Below, piece after piece: positions 1 to 8,298 of a stretch of DNA of 64,000 nucleotides. The position numbers were made by a program, and so were the translations under genes. The stretch covers positions 124,001 to 188,000 of the forward strand of contig NZ_QETA01000001.1 in NCBI RefSeq assembly GCF_003123725.1, in the 5' to 3' direction. The stretch is from Corticimicrobacter populi. Its GTDB lineage: Bacteria > Pseudomonadota > Gammaproteobacteria > Burkholderiales > Burkholderiaceae_B. The notes beneath the pieces are model-generated. The model ran no database searches, was not told the DNA's origin, and was given only the letters and a program-made list of their open reading frames with translations. Numbering within the stretch: the stretch's first letter is position 1; every line of letters starts with the position of its first letter.

Positions 1-246
1 CAGCAGAAGGCCAGTCTGTCTGCCGAAGGTGTTGAGTACCTGATCCAGCGGGCCTGCTGCCAGGTCGAGCGTGAGGGCGGCATGGCGGGTTTCTGTCGTG
101 GTGGCATCAGACGCGGTGGTTTGCGCGACGGTTGTCAGGGGGACCAGCAGGAGCATGGCTTGCAGCACGGCACGGTGCAGCGATGAAGCGCGAAGAGGGA
201 TGGGGCGCAAAGGTTGGCAGGGCGAGGCACTCAAGGGACGGCTCAT
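1..246 (-). CDS. FecA-like TonB-dependent siderophore receptor, N-terminal part (cut by window edge)
   Basis: Only the first 82 residues are inside the window; the frame is open to position 1. An N-terminal stretch with basic residues is followed by a hydrophobic segment at about residues 25-42 ending near TTVAQ, a plausible Sec signal peptide. After it comes ALTLDLAAGPLDQVLNTF, typical of the STN (secretin/TonB short N-terminal) domain that periplasmic FecR reads in transducing receptors. It lies downstream of fecI-fecR homologues on the same strand, the classic order for cell-surface signalling. The ATG at 246 was chosen; no strong ribosome site is visible. The ligand (ferric citrate, pyoverdine-type or other siderophore) cannot be told from this fragment. 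Confidence 0.8.
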   Translation of the reverse strand, partial: MSRPLSASPCQPLRPIPLRASSLHRAVLQAMLLLVPLTTVAQTTASDATTTETRHAALTLDLAAGPLDQVLNTFGRQTGLLL

Positions 247-327
247 ATGGAATCGGATCGATGTTTTCAGGGTTTACCCATTCCATGTCGCACGAAATAA
301 AAAAACAGACCATTTGCATCTGCGTTT

Positions 328-1335
328 TCATGAAAGATAGAGCGTACGCGTTGTCCAGATCAGACCGCGGCGTTGATCCTCGACCCTGAGGTGGAGCATT
401 CTGGCCAGGCTGTAGATGGCATCTTCTGGCGCAGCCAGCGGATAGGAGCCCGATAGTCGCAGATCGGCCAGCGCAGGGGCGCAGTCCAGTTCAAACGGGG
501 CGTAGGCACCCAGTTCGCGCAGCAGGTCGGCCAATCGCATGTCGCGAGCCAGCAGGATGCCATCGGGCCAACTGGCCCGGCCGGCATCGGCAGGCTGGCG
601 AAGATCGTAACGATCAGGATGCATCACGCTCTGCTCGCCGCTCTCCAGGATATAAGGCTGGGCGCTCGTATTGTCTGCCTGACTGGCCTGCAGTCTGACC
701 CGACCTTCGAAGACCGATACCTGGGTGGCTGGAGGAGGTGTTGTTGCTGCGCTCGGCAGCAGGCGAACCGAGTAGCGTGTGCCCAGCGCCTGGGCCAGAC
801 CATGTCGAGTGCGCACCATGAATGGACGGAGGTCGCCGGTAGCGTGTCCTGTCTCCACGAAAATCTCGCCGGCCAGAAGATCGATGACACGCATCTGGTC
901 GTCGTAGTGGATATTCAAGGCCGTGTCTGGTGCCAGGGTCAATGTCGTGTCATCTTCCAGATGTCTTTGCCGCTGTTCGCCTTTGCGGGTGCGCTCCTGG
1001 GCCAGCAGGCGCTGGCCTGGCTGGTTGTCATAGGCCAGCCAGCTGAGGCCGCCACTCAGCAGTAGGGCCAGTGAGCCGGCCATGGCGCGTCGGCGCGGAT
1101 TGGCGGGCCGGGTGAGCAGGGCATTGCGTGCTGCGCCTGCCGAGGCCGGCGCGGTATGCTGAATGCCTTGCAGGCGGCCGTGCAACGTGGCGATGCGTTG
1201 CCAGGCCTGGGCGTGTGCAGGATTGGCATCGTGCCAGGCCTGCCACTCCCTGAGCAGGCTGGCGCTGCCAGGGTTTTCCTGCAAGGCAAGCAGCCACTGG
1301 ATGGCCTGCTCTGCAACGGCGTGTGATGTGGTCAT
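328..1335 (-). CDS. FecR-family anti-sigma/signal transducer
   Basis: This is a 335-residue inner-membrane regulator that relays receptor occupancy to the adjacent FecI-type sigma factor. The N-terminal 50 residues match the DUF4880 cytoplasmic domain (EWQAWHDANPAHAQAW). A single membrane segment lies at about residues 84-101. The periplasmic FecR domain follows, including TALNIHYDDQMRVIDLLAGE and GTRYSVR-type strands. The ATG overlaps the stop of the upstream sigma-factor gene by 4 nt (ATGA), so the two are translationally coupled. The receptor gene starts 81 nt downstream. Length and order are normal for the family. Confidence 0.93.
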   Translation of the reverse strand: MTTSHAVAEQAIQWLLALQENPGSASLLREWQAWHDANPAHAQAWQRIATLHGRLQGIQHTAPASAGAARNALLTRPANPRRRAMAGSLALLLSGGLSWLAYDNQPGQRLLAQERTRKGEQRQRHLEDDTTLTLAPDTALNIHYDDQMRVIDLLAGEIFVETGHATGDLRPFMVRTRHGLAQALGTRYSVRLLPSAATTPPPATQVSVFEGRVRLQASQADNTSAQPYILESGEQSVMHPDRYDLRQPADAGRASWPDGILLARDMRLADLLRELGAYAPFELDCAPALADLRLSGSYPLAAPEDAIYSLARMLHLRVEDQRRGLIWTTRTLYLS

Positions 1336-1835
1336 GCTGACTGGTCAAAATAACATTGCATGGCGGCACGCATCAGATAGCGCTTGACCGTGGTCAGGGA
1401 GATGCCCATCACGGCGGCAATCTCCGCCTGCTTCAGTCCGTCCAGTTGACTCAGCAGGAAGGCCTGCCGGACAGCCTGGGGCAAGCCCTGCAACAGTTGA
1501 TCGACTTCGTGCAGGGTTTCCAGAAGGATGGAATGGGCTTCGGGAGACAGCGCCAATGGCACGGGTTGTTGCGCCAGGGCATCCAGGTAGGCGCGCTCCA
1601 GTTGCTCACGGCGCCAGTGGCTGGCCAGCACGCGCTGGGCAATGGTTGTCAGCAGTGCACGCGGTTCCTTGATGGGGGTTGGGTCGCTGCGCGACAGCAG
1701 GCGCACGAAGACATCCTGGACGATATCCGACGCGCAATGGATGTCTCCCAGCTTGCGCCCCAGCCATGATTTCAGCCAGGGTTGATGTGCCTGGTAGATC
1801 TGTTCGATATCAGGAGGTGGAGCGGGAGAAGCCAT
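1332..1835 (-). CDS. FecI-family ECF sigma factor
   Basis: This is a 167-residue extracytoplasmic-function sigma factor predicted to transcribe the downstream TonB-dependent receptor gene when FecR is activated. Region 2 covers about residues 9-75 (IVQDVFVRLLSRS). Region 4 covers about residues 105-160, with the helix-turn-helix QAEIAAVMGISLTTVKRYL. The ATG at 1835 was chosen. A TTG at 1844 in the same frame would add three residues, and neither has a good Shine-Dalgarno sequence. It overlaps the FecR gene by 4 nt. The upstream intergenic region holds a Fur-box-like site, which would put the system under iron repression. Confidence 0.93.
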   Translation of the reverse strand: MASPAPPPDIEQIYQAHQPWLKSWLGRKLGDIHCASDIVQDVFVRLLSRSDPTPIKEPRALLTTIAQRVLASHWRREQLERAYLDALAQQPVPLALSPEAHSILLETLHEVDQLLQGLPQAVRQAFLLSQLDGLKQAEIAAVMGISLTTVKRYLMRAAMQCYFDQSA

Positions 1836-1901
1836 GCGATGCAATCGTGAGACGGGCGTCGTTCCAGTTTTTGCTTGACGCGCTATTGATAGTGGAATTT
1901 T

Positions 1902-1924
1902 AATGCAAATGAGAATGCAATATA
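1902..1924. promoter_or_regulatory. Probable Fur box in divergent fecI / chaN promoter region
   Basis: The AT-rich gap between the divergent sigma-factor and ChaN-like genes contains AATGCAAATGAGAATGCAA, which carries the GCAAATGAGAAT half-site common in beta- and gamma-proteobacterial Fur targets. Genes on both sides are iron-related. The call rests on sequence resemblance plus context; no matrix score was computed. Confidence 0.55.
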
Positions 1925-1949
1925 ATTATATTTTTGAATTGGTAAAAAA

Positions 1950-2804
1950 ATGATCTCGCGCCTGTTGTCGTTCCTTGTGCTGACCTCTTTGCTGGCAGCC
2001 TGTCAGCATGCGCCTGATCCCCGACAGCATCAGGTCGTATTGCAGCAGGCCGTGGCCCAGGGATATGTCGTGCGCCTGGCCGATGGTGCCCGCCTGAGCC
2101 CGGACGCATTGCTGTCCGAGCTGGCGGCTGCCCAGGTACTGATCGTGGGCGAAGATCATGACAATCTCCGGCACCACCAGATCGAGGAGTGGCTGGTGCG
2201 TACGCTGCCTGAGCAGCGCCCGGCAGGCAGCTATGTGCTGGAAATGGCACGGCCCTCCCAGCAGTCTGCCCTGAATGAACTGCAACACGAGTTGCAGACA
2301 CAACCGGTATCGGCTGCCGGAACCCTGCGGCGTCGGCTGGATTGGCAGGATGGCTGGCCCTGGCCGCTTTACGGCAACCTGGTTATTGCGCTGCTCAGCC
2401 AGCCACAGCCCGTGCTTGCCGGTAATTTCGACACGGATGAGATGCGCCAGATCATGGCGCGGCAAACGCGACCCCAGGGTGCACTGAGCGAACGGCCTGC
2501 GGTGGCTGACACGCTGGCAGGGTATATCGGTGGCAGCCATGCCGGAATCGAGAAACAGATGCCCGGCATGATTGCCGTGCAGATGTGGCGGGATCGTCGC
2601 ATGGCGGACACGCTGATCGCTGCACCCAAACCCAGCGTGCTGTTTGCCGGCAACATCCATGCGCTCAAGGATGTAGGGGTTGCCATGCACCTGCGCGATC
2701 AATGGCCGGATCAGCCCGAGTCGGCGGTCAGGGTATTGCTGCTCCTGACCCAGGAGTCCGACGCCGATACCTCGCATGCGGATTATCTGTGGATCACCGG
2801 CTGA
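1950..2804 (+). CDS. chaN: ChaN-family iron-regulated lipoprotein
   Basis: This is a 284-residue predicted outer-membrane lipoprotein with lipobox LLAAC (Cys18). The ChaN/DUF399 fold is recognisable from VLIVGEDHDNLRHHQIEEWL near residue 65, YVLEMARP, and VLFAGNIHALKDVGVAMHL near the C terminus. Characterised ChaN proteins bind haem and take part in iron acquisition. This agrees with the divergent FecIR genes and the Fur-like site about 25 nt upstream of the start. The ATG at 1950 has little Shine-Dalgarno sequence before it. A YncE-like gene follows 57 nt downstream on the same strand. The family call is secure; the ligand is inferred. Confidence 0.85.
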   Translation: MISRLLSFLVLTSLLAACQHAPDPRQHQVVLQQAVAQGYVVRLADGARLSPDALLSELAAAQVLIVGEDHDNLRHHQIEEWLVRTLPEQRPAGSYVLEMARPSQQSALNELQHELQTQPVSAAGTLRRRLDWQDGWPWPLYGNLVIALLSQPQPVLAGNFDTDEMRQIMARQTRPQGALSERPAVADTLAGYIGGSHAGIEKQMPGMIAVQMWRDRRMADTLIAAPKPSVLFAGNIHALKDVGVAMHLRDQWPDQPESAVRVLLLLTQESDADTSHADYLWITG

Positions 2805-2861
2805 CGCGCAGCACTTGCCTGCCATACCTGAATTACCTCAACCAAAAGCTGTATTACTTCA

Positions 2862-4088
2862 ATGACGACCCATCATCTTTCATCGCATCGCCTGTCCAAT
2901 CCTCTCAAGGGGGCGCTGACGGCGGGCCTGGCCTGCCTGCTGGCGCTGTCCTCGGCTTTCGGGGCATCGCCGCCTGTCTCCGACAAGGATCGCTTCTGGA
3001 TGCGCACTAATTATCTGCAGGAGCCGGAGGAGGGGGTGTATGAATTGCAGTTCAACGCACCGACAGGCGCGGTTTTCGGGGCAGCGATCGACCGGGTGCG
3101 GCGAGGTGAGAACCGGGGCTATCTGTATGCCTTCGATGGTGAAACCATGCAGATCAAGGGGCGCTACGAAATGCCATACCGGGCCTTTTCTCTGGCACAG
3201 GATGGTGCCGGGAAATGGCTGTACGTGGGGCATACCCAGGCGGCTTCGCTGCGCGTCAGCCGGGTATCGCCGCAAGATGGCAAGGTGGCTGTGACCAGCG
3301 AGCGCCTGCATGTCGAGCCCAGCGCACCCCAGGATGAGCATCTGCGTCACATGGTCTACAACGACAGGACCGGCGAGCTGTTCGTGGCCTATATAGGCAA
3401 GGTTGGCGAAGGAGAGTCTCGGCAATCGGTCTATCGGCTGCTGGTGCTAGATGGCCAGACGCTGCAGCTCAAGGGCGAGGTCGAGGGTGCGTTCCCATCG
3501 GTGGGGTATGCACTGACACTGGACCCCGTTTCCCAGCATCTCTATACCGCCGGCCGTGACTATATCAACGAGATCGACCCGGTCAGCCGTCAGGTGATTC
3601 GCCATATTTCGCTGGATCAGACCCAGCCCCGCATCAATAACCTGGTGGGCTTGGCGGTCGATGCGCAGGGTGGGCGCATCTTTGCCTCGCAGTTCATTCA
3701 CCAGCCCGATGATGAGAACGAAGGCGAACAGGATGGCCTGTATGTATTCGACCTGAAAACCGGTGCGCAGACTGCTTTCGTGCCGACAGGCGAGGGCGCG
3801 GTCACGCTGGCCTACAACCGCAAGCATGACGAGATATATGTCAGTAATTTCTTTGGCGGCACGATTGGCGTAGTCGATGGCAAGACGTATCAGCTCACCA
3901 AGCGCATTCCGGGCCATGTCTTTCCTAACATGATGGCGCAGTCTGCCGATGGCGACGCACTGTATGTCGGCCTCAAGCAGGGATTCAGCAAGCAGTGGAA
4001 TCCGGAAGAGTTCGTCGAGGGCGCACGGGAGCAGGTGCTGCGCATTTCCCTGGACCGGGATCAGCCGGCCGCGGCGGTTGGCCACTGA
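2862..4088 (+). CDS. YncE-like secreted beta-propeller protein (copy 1)
   Basis: This 408-residue protein has a hydrophobic signal segment at about residues 18-35 ending near SAFGA, then repeated propeller blades such as GYLYAFDGETMQIKG, RLLVLDGQTLQLKGEVEGA and DGLYVFDLKTGAQTAFV. It is the end-to-end paralogue of the protein at 54825-55985: both share LRHMVY, GYALT, EQDGLYVFDL and a FVEGA-type C-terminal stretch. E. coli YncE is a periplasmic propeller next to a TonB-dependent receptor and is iron/Fur-controlled. Here the gene follows chaN and the fecIR block, so a role in iron or siderophore handling is inferred. The biochemical function is unknown. Confidence 0.8.
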   Translation: MTTHHLSSHRLSNPLKGALTAGLACLLALSSAFGASPPVSDKDRFWMRTNYLQEPEEGVYELQFNAPTGAVFGAAIDRVRRGENRGYLYAFDGETMQIKGRYEMPYRAFSLAQDGAGKWLYVGHTQAASLRVSRVSPQDGKVAVTSERLHVEPSAPQDEHLRHMVYNDRTGELFVAYIGKVGEGESRQSVYRLLVLDGQTLQLKGEVEGAFPSVGYALTLDPVSQHLYTAGRDYINEIDPVSRQVIRHISLDQTQPRINNLVGLAVDAQGGRIFASQFIHQPDDENEGEQDGLYVFDLKTGAQTAFVPTGEGAVTLAYNRKHDEIYVSNFFGGTIGVVDGKTYQLTKRIPGHVFPNMMAQSADGDALYVGLKQGFSKQWNPEEFVEGAREQVLRISLDRDQPAAAVGH

Positions 4089-4198
4089 GAGAGGCAATTA
4101 ACGGTTTTTGATGTTGCTGGCTGTATTTGGCCTTGCCTGATGCAGTCAGGCTGGATAGACTGAAATTCCTGTTTACGTCAATGACTAGGAGAAATGCC

Positions 4199-4342
4199 AT
4201 GATGCAGAAAATTGCCAAGAAAACCGGTCTTGTCATGCTGTTGTGTGCGACTGTATTGGCGGCAGGCTGCAATACCGTATCCGGCGTGGGCAAGGATATC
4301 GAGCGTGGTGGTGAGGCGATCCAGGGCGCAGCAGAGAAATAA
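4199..4342 (+). CDS. Entericidin A/B-family small lipoprotein
   Basis: This is a 47-residue protein with a basic N terminus, a hydrophobic segment and lipobox LAAGC (Cys24), followed by NTVSGVGKDIERGGEAIQ, the signature of the entericidin EcnA/EcnB family. Those are stress-induced cell-envelope lipoproteins, EcnB being bacteriolytic. An AGGAGA ribosome site at 4187-4192 precedes two tandem ATG codons (4199 and 4202). Only one member is present, with no partner toxin or antidote beside it. A strong terminator follows 54 nt downstream. Confidence 0.85.
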   Translation: MMQKIAKKTGLVMLLCATVLAAGCNTVSGVGKDIERGGEAIQGAAEK

Positions 4343-4396
4343 GGCGCGGGCTGGTCGCTGACATTGAGTGTTGCCAGCCGCTTTACAATTCCACGC

Positions 4397-4436
4397 AGCC
4401 CGCTGGCCGGCTTGTCCGGTCAGCGGGCTCTTTTTT
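4397..4436 (+). terminator. Intrinsic terminator after the entericidin gene
   Basis: A GC-rich stem (AGCCCGCTGGCCGG pairing with CCGGTCAGCGGGCT, one mismatch, short CTTGT loop) is followed by TTTTTT. It separates the iron/entericidin block from fba. Confidence 0.85.
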
Positions 4437-4505
4437 GCGTAAAATCGGGGTTTGGCCGCGTTGCGCGGCACCGGATTTCATCCATTCATCTTCGGAGAGT
4501 TCTTC

Positions 4506-5570
4506 ATGGCCCTCGTTTCCATGCGTCAGCTGCTGGATCACGCCGCTGAACACGGCTACGGCATTCCCGCGTTCAACGTCAACAACCTGGAGCAGGTCCA
4601 GGCCATCATGGAGGCTGCCCACGAGACCGACAGCCCGGTGATCATGCAGGCTTCGGCCGGTGCGCGCAAATATGCCGGCGAGGAGTTCCTCAGGCATCTG
4701 ATCCAGGCCGCCGTCGAGTCGTATCCCCATATCCCCGTGGTCATGCACCAGGATCACGGCCAGTCGCCAGCCGTGTGCCAGGGCGCGATCGACCTGGGCT
4801 TTTCCAGCGTGATGATGGATGGCTCCCTCAAGGAAGACGGCAAGACCATCGCCGACTACGAATACAACGTCGAAGTGACCCGCACGGTGGTCGAGGCTGC
4901 CCATCGCCAGGGCGTGACCGTTGAAGGTGAACTGGGCTGCCTGGGTTCGCTCGAAACCATGCAGGGCGACAAGGAAGACGGCCACGGTGCCGAGGGCACG
5001 CTGTCGATGGAGCAACTGTTGACCGACCCCGAGCAGGCCGCCGATTTCGTGCGCCGCACCCAGCTCGATGCGCTGGCCATTGCCATCGGTACCAGTCACG
5101 GTGCCTACAAGTTCACCCGCAAGCCCACCGGCGATATCCTGTCGATCAAGCGCGTCAAGGAAATCCACGCACGCCTGCCCAATACCCACCTGGTGATGCA
5201 CGGCAGCTCCAGCGTGCCGCAGGATCTGCTGGCCGAGATCCGCGAGTTCGGTGGCGACATGAAGGAAACCTACGGCGTGCCGGTCGAGGAAATCCAGGAA
5301 GCCATCAAGTACGGCGTGCGCAAGATCAACATCGATACCGATATCCGCCTGGCGATGACCGCCGCCGTGCGTCGTTTCCTGTTCGAGAACCCCTCCAAGT
5401 TCGATCCGCGCGAATTCCTCAAGCCGGCTCGACTGGCTGCCAAGAAGCTGTGCATCGAACGCTATCAGCAGTTCGGCACCGCCGGCCATGCCGCCAGCAT
5501 CAAGCCGATCAGCCTCGACGAGATCGCACGCCAGTACGCCTCCGGCGCGCTGAAGCAGCAGGTGCAGTAA
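4506..5570 (+). CDS. fba: Fructose-bisphosphate aldolase, class II
   Basis: This is a 354-residue zinc-dependent aldolase cleaving fructose 1,6-bisphosphate to dihydroxyacetone phosphate and glyceraldehyde 3-phosphate (glycolysis/gluconeogenesis, Calvin subtype fold). Visible motifs include HQDHGQS with the zinc-ligand histidines, [27 protein letters not shown] with a further zinc histidine, HGSSSVP and [11 protein letters not shown] for phosphate binding. The ATG at 4506 was chosen because GGAGAG lies 6 nt upstream; an earlier in-frame start would run into the leader. It is followed by purC at 117 nt, an order shared with Bordetella-type genomes. Confidence 0.97.
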   Translation: MALVSMRQLLDHAAEHGYGIPAFNVNNLEQVQAIMEAAHETDSPVIMQASAGARKYAGEEFLRHLIQAAVESYPHIPVVMHQDHGQSPAVCQGAIDLGFSSVMMDGSLKEDGKTIADYEYNVEVTRTVVEAAHRQGVTVEGELGCLGSLETMQGDKEDGHGAEGTLSMEQLLTDPEQAADFVRRTQLDALAIAIGTSHGAYKFTRKPTGDILSIKRVKEIHARLPNTHLVMHGSSSVPQDLLAEIREFGGDMKETYGVPVEEIQEAIKYGVRKINIDTDIRLAMTAAVRRFLFENPSKFDPREFLKPARLAAKKLCIERYQQFGTAGHAASIKPISLDEIARQYASGALKQQVQ

Positions 5571-5687
5571 CTCCGCAGCCGTGCTTGCGTCACGGATGGC
5601 ACCCGTCATTCACGATGCAGGCGCGGCAGCTTCTGTCCCGCACTGTGGGCAGATGATCCGAACTTTCCACTTTCCCGGTGAACCGAC

Positions 5688-6569
5688 GTGACCTCCGCTT
5701 TGCATCAATCCAGTATCCAGTCCTTGCCGCTGCTTGGCCGCGGCAAGGTGCGCGACATCTATGCCGTCGGCGACGACAAGCTGCTCGTGATCGCGACCGA
5801 TCGCATTTCCGCATTCGACGTGATCCTGGATGATCCGATTCCCGGCAAGGGTGAGGTTCTGACCGGCCTGACCGAGTTCTGGCTGCGCAAGCTGGCCCAT
5901 GTGGTGCCCAATCACTCCACTGACGTGCAGCCCGAAGACGTGGTCACGGCAGCCGAGCGTGATCAGGTGCGTGGCCGTGCCGTCGTGGTCAAGCGTCTCA
6001 AGCCGATCTTGGTCGAAGCCGTGGCACGCGGCTACATCATCGGCTCCGGCTGGAAGGATTATCAGGCCACGGGTGCCGTGTGCGGCATCACGTTGCCGGC
6101 CGGCCTGCAGCAGGCCGGCAAGCTGCCGGAACCGATCTTCACGCCGGCGGCCAAGGCAGAACTGGGCGAGCATGACGAAAACGTCGATTTCGACTATGTA
6201 CGCAACGCCGTTGGCGACGAACTGGCAGGCCGCCTGCGCGATCTCACGTTGCAACTCTATCGCGAAGCAGCCGATTTCGCCGCCACCAAGGGTATCCTGA
6301 TCGCTGACACCAAGTTCGAGTTCGGCCTGGATGACCAGGGTGTGCTGCACCTGATGGACGAGGTCCTCACGCCGGACTCGTCCCGTTTCTGGCCGGCCGA
6401 TGGCTACCGCGAGGGGATCAGCCCACCGTCGTTCGACAAGCAGTTTGTGCGCGACTGGCTCGAGACCCAGGTCTGGGACAAGACGCCGCCGGCTCCGCGC
6501 CTGCCTGCCGAGGTGTTGGAAAAAACCGCTGCCAAATACCGTGAGGCGCTCGAGCGCCTGACTGCCTGA
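5688..6569 (+). CDS. purC: Phosphoribosylaminoimidazole-succinocarboxamide synthase (SAICAR synthetase)
   Basis: This is a 293-residue enzyme that joins CAIR with aspartate using ATP in de novo purine synthesis. Motifs are [17 protein letters not shown] at the N terminus, [37 protein letters not shown] and [12 protein letters not shown]. The initiation codon is GTG at 5688. The length suits the long proteobacterial SAICAR synthetase class. It is the first gene of a purC-purE-purK-sua5 run with short gaps, so the enzymes of consecutive steps are co-transcribed. Confidence 0.97.
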   Translation: MTSALHQSSIQSLPLLGRGKVRDIYAVGDDKLLVIATDRISAFDVILDDPIPGKGEVLTGLTEFWLRKLAHVVPNHSTDVQPEDVVTAAERDQVRGRAVVVKRLKPILVEAVARGYIIGSGWKDYQATGAVCGITLPAGLQQAGKLPEPIFTPAAKAELGEHDENVDFDYVRNAVGDELAGRLRDLTLQLYREAADFAATKGILIADTKFEFGLDDQGVLHLMDEVLTPDSSRFWPADGYREGISPPSFDKQFVRDWLETQVWDKTPPAPRLPAEVLEKTAAKYREALERLTA

Positions 6570-6583
6570 GTCGCAAGGAGCAT

Positions 6584-7105
6584 ATGCAGATGATTCAGCA
6601 GGCACACAGACACGAAAGCCCCGTGGTCGGGGTGGTGATGGGTTCTTCGAGCGACTGGGACGTGATGCAGCATGCCATCCGCATCCTGGCGGATTTCGGC
6701 GTACCCTACGAGGCACAGGTGGTCTCCGCGCACCGCATGCCGGCCGAAATGGCCGAGTATGGCGATCAGGCTGCGGCACGCGGCCTGCGTGCCATCATTG
6801 CCGGGGCGGGTGGTGCAGCTCACCTGCCGGGTATGCTGGCAGCCTTTACCGAGGTGCCGGTGTTCGGCGTGCCGGTGCCGTCGCGTTACCTGCGCGGTGA
6901 GGATTCGCTGCTGTCCATCGTGCAGATGCCCAAAGGCGTGCCGGTGGCGACGTTCGCCATTGGCGAGGCGGGCGCGGCCAATGCCGCCCTGCATGTGATT
7001 GCCAACCTGGCGACGACCGATGCCGCGCTGCGCGAAAAGCTGCGTGCCTTCCGCGCACGCCAGAATGAAGTGGCGCGCGGCATGAATCTGCCGCCGCTCG
7101 ACTGA
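6584..7105 (+). CDS. purE: N5-carboxyaminoimidazole ribonucleotide mutase
   Basis: This 173-residue class I PurE converts N5-CAIR to CAIR, the substrate of PurC. It shows [18 protein letters not shown] at the N terminus, the catalytic-histidine motif [26 protein letters not shown] and [14 protein letters not shown] at 6575-6580 lies only 3 nt before ATG 6584 and 9 nt before the in-frame ATG 6590, so MIQQ may be the true N terminus. It starts 14 nt after purC and is followed 11 nt later by purK. Confidence 0.96.
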   Translation: MQMIQQAHRHESPVVGVVMGSSSDWDVMQHAIRILADFGVPYEAQVVSAHRMPAEMAEYGDQAAARGLRAIIAGAGGAAHLPGMLAAFTEVPVFGVPVPSRYLRGEDSLLSIVQMPKGVPVATFAIGEAGAANAALHVIANLATTDAALREKLRAFRARQNEVARGMNLPPLD

Positions 7106-7116
7106 CAGGAAACCGC

Positions 7117-8298
7117 ATGACTGTATCGCGCACTTTCCCTTATCTCGTGCCCGGCCAGTGGCTGGGTGTGTTGGGCGGTGGCCAACTGGGCCGCATGTTC
7201 TGCCAGGCAGCCCAGGACCTGGGCTACCAGGTGGCCGTGCTCGACCCGGCAGCCCAGGGGCCGGCAGCCGCCGTGGCAGACCGTCACCTGCAGGCCGCGT
7301 ACGATGACGAGGCTGCTCTGGCCCAGCTTGCCGGTCTGTGCAAGGCGGTGACGACCGAGTTCGAGAATGTACCGGCAGACAGTTTGCGCGTGCTGGCCGA
7401 GGTCAGTGCCGTCAGCCCGTCGGGCGATGCCGTGGCCGTCGTGCAGGATCGCATTGCCGAAAAAACTTTCATTTCTTCTCAGGGTATCCCCGTGGCTCCC
7501 TGGACAGCCATCCGCAGCGAAGCCGATCTCGATGCTGCGCCTGATGCGCTGTTTCCAGGAATTCTCAAGGTGGCGCGCCTGGGTTATGACGGCAAGGGAC
7601 AGGCCCATGTCGTCAATCGCCAGGAGGCACTGGCTGCGTTGGCCGCTTTTGATGGTGCCGCCTGTGTGCTGGAAGCCCTGCAGCCGCTCGACTACGAGAT
7701 TTCCGTCGTGCTGGCGCGTGGCCATGATGGCGAGATCCGGATTTTTCCGGCAGCGCGCAACGAGCATCGCAACGGTATCCTGGCCGTATCCGAAGTCGGG
7801 GCCAGCCTTGATCCGGCGATTCAGGCGCAGGCGCATGAAGCCGCTCGTGCTCTGGCACAGGGACTGGATTATCGTGGTGTACTCTGCATCGAGTTCTTCG
7901 TGCTGCAGGACGGTCGGTTGCTGGTCAATGAGATCGCGCCGCGTCCACACAACAGCGGTCACTACACTATGGATGCCTGTCTGACCAGTCAGTTCGAGCA
8001 GCAGGCACGGGTGATGGCAGGCTTGCCGTTGGGCGATACCAGCATGACCGGTGCGGCCATCATGCTCAATCTGCTGGGTGACATCTGGTTCGATCCCGAA
8101 ACCGACGCAGTGCGCGAGCCTGACTGGCGTACCGTGCTGGCGATTCCTGGGGCCAAGCTGCACCTGTACGGCAAGCGTGATGCCCGCAAGGGCCGCAAGA
8201 TGGGCCACGTCAACTGCGTGGCACCCACGCTTGAACAGGCACGCGCCGCCGCTGCTGCCGCAGCGCGTGCGCTGGGCATTGCCTACGATCCGGCCTGA
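7117..8298 (+). CDS. purK: N5-carboxyaminoimidazole ribonucleotide synthase
   Basis: This 393-residue ATP-grasp enzyme carboxylates AIR with bicarbonate and ATP, feeding PurE. The nucleotide-binding N terminus WLGVLGGGQLGRMFCQAA is followed by TTEFENVPADSL, KVARLGYDGKGQ, EALQPLDYEISVVLARG and NEIAPRPHNSGHYTMDAC, all standard PurK motifs. CAGGAA before the ATG serves as ribosome site. Its stop overlaps the next start by one base (TGATG), so translation of the downstream Sua5-type gene is probably coupled. Confidence 0.97.
   Translation: MTVSRTFPYLVPGQWLGVLGGGQLGRMFCQAAQDLGYQVAVLDPAAQGPAAAVADRHLQAAYDDEAALAQLAGLCKAVTTEFENVPADSLRVLAEVSAVSPSGDAVAVVQDRIAEKTFISSQGIPVAPWTAIRSEADLDAAPDALFPGILKVARLGYDGKGQAHVVNRQEALAALAAFDGAACVLEALQPLDYEISVVLARGHDGEIRIFPAARNEHRNGILAVSEVGASLDPAIQAQAHEAARALAQGLDYRGVLCIEFFVLQDGRLLVNEIAPRPHNSGHYTMDACLTSQFEQQARVMAGLPLGDTSMTGAAIMLNLLGDIWFDPETDAVREPDWRTVLAIPGAKLHLYGKRDARKGRKMGHVNCVAPTLEQARAAAAAAARALGIAYDPA

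Noticed and set aside
4135-4151. GCCTGA/TCAGGC hairpin upstream of the entericidin gene as terminator of yncE-like gene
   Set aside because: Six-bp stem only and no U-run; judged too weak to annotate.
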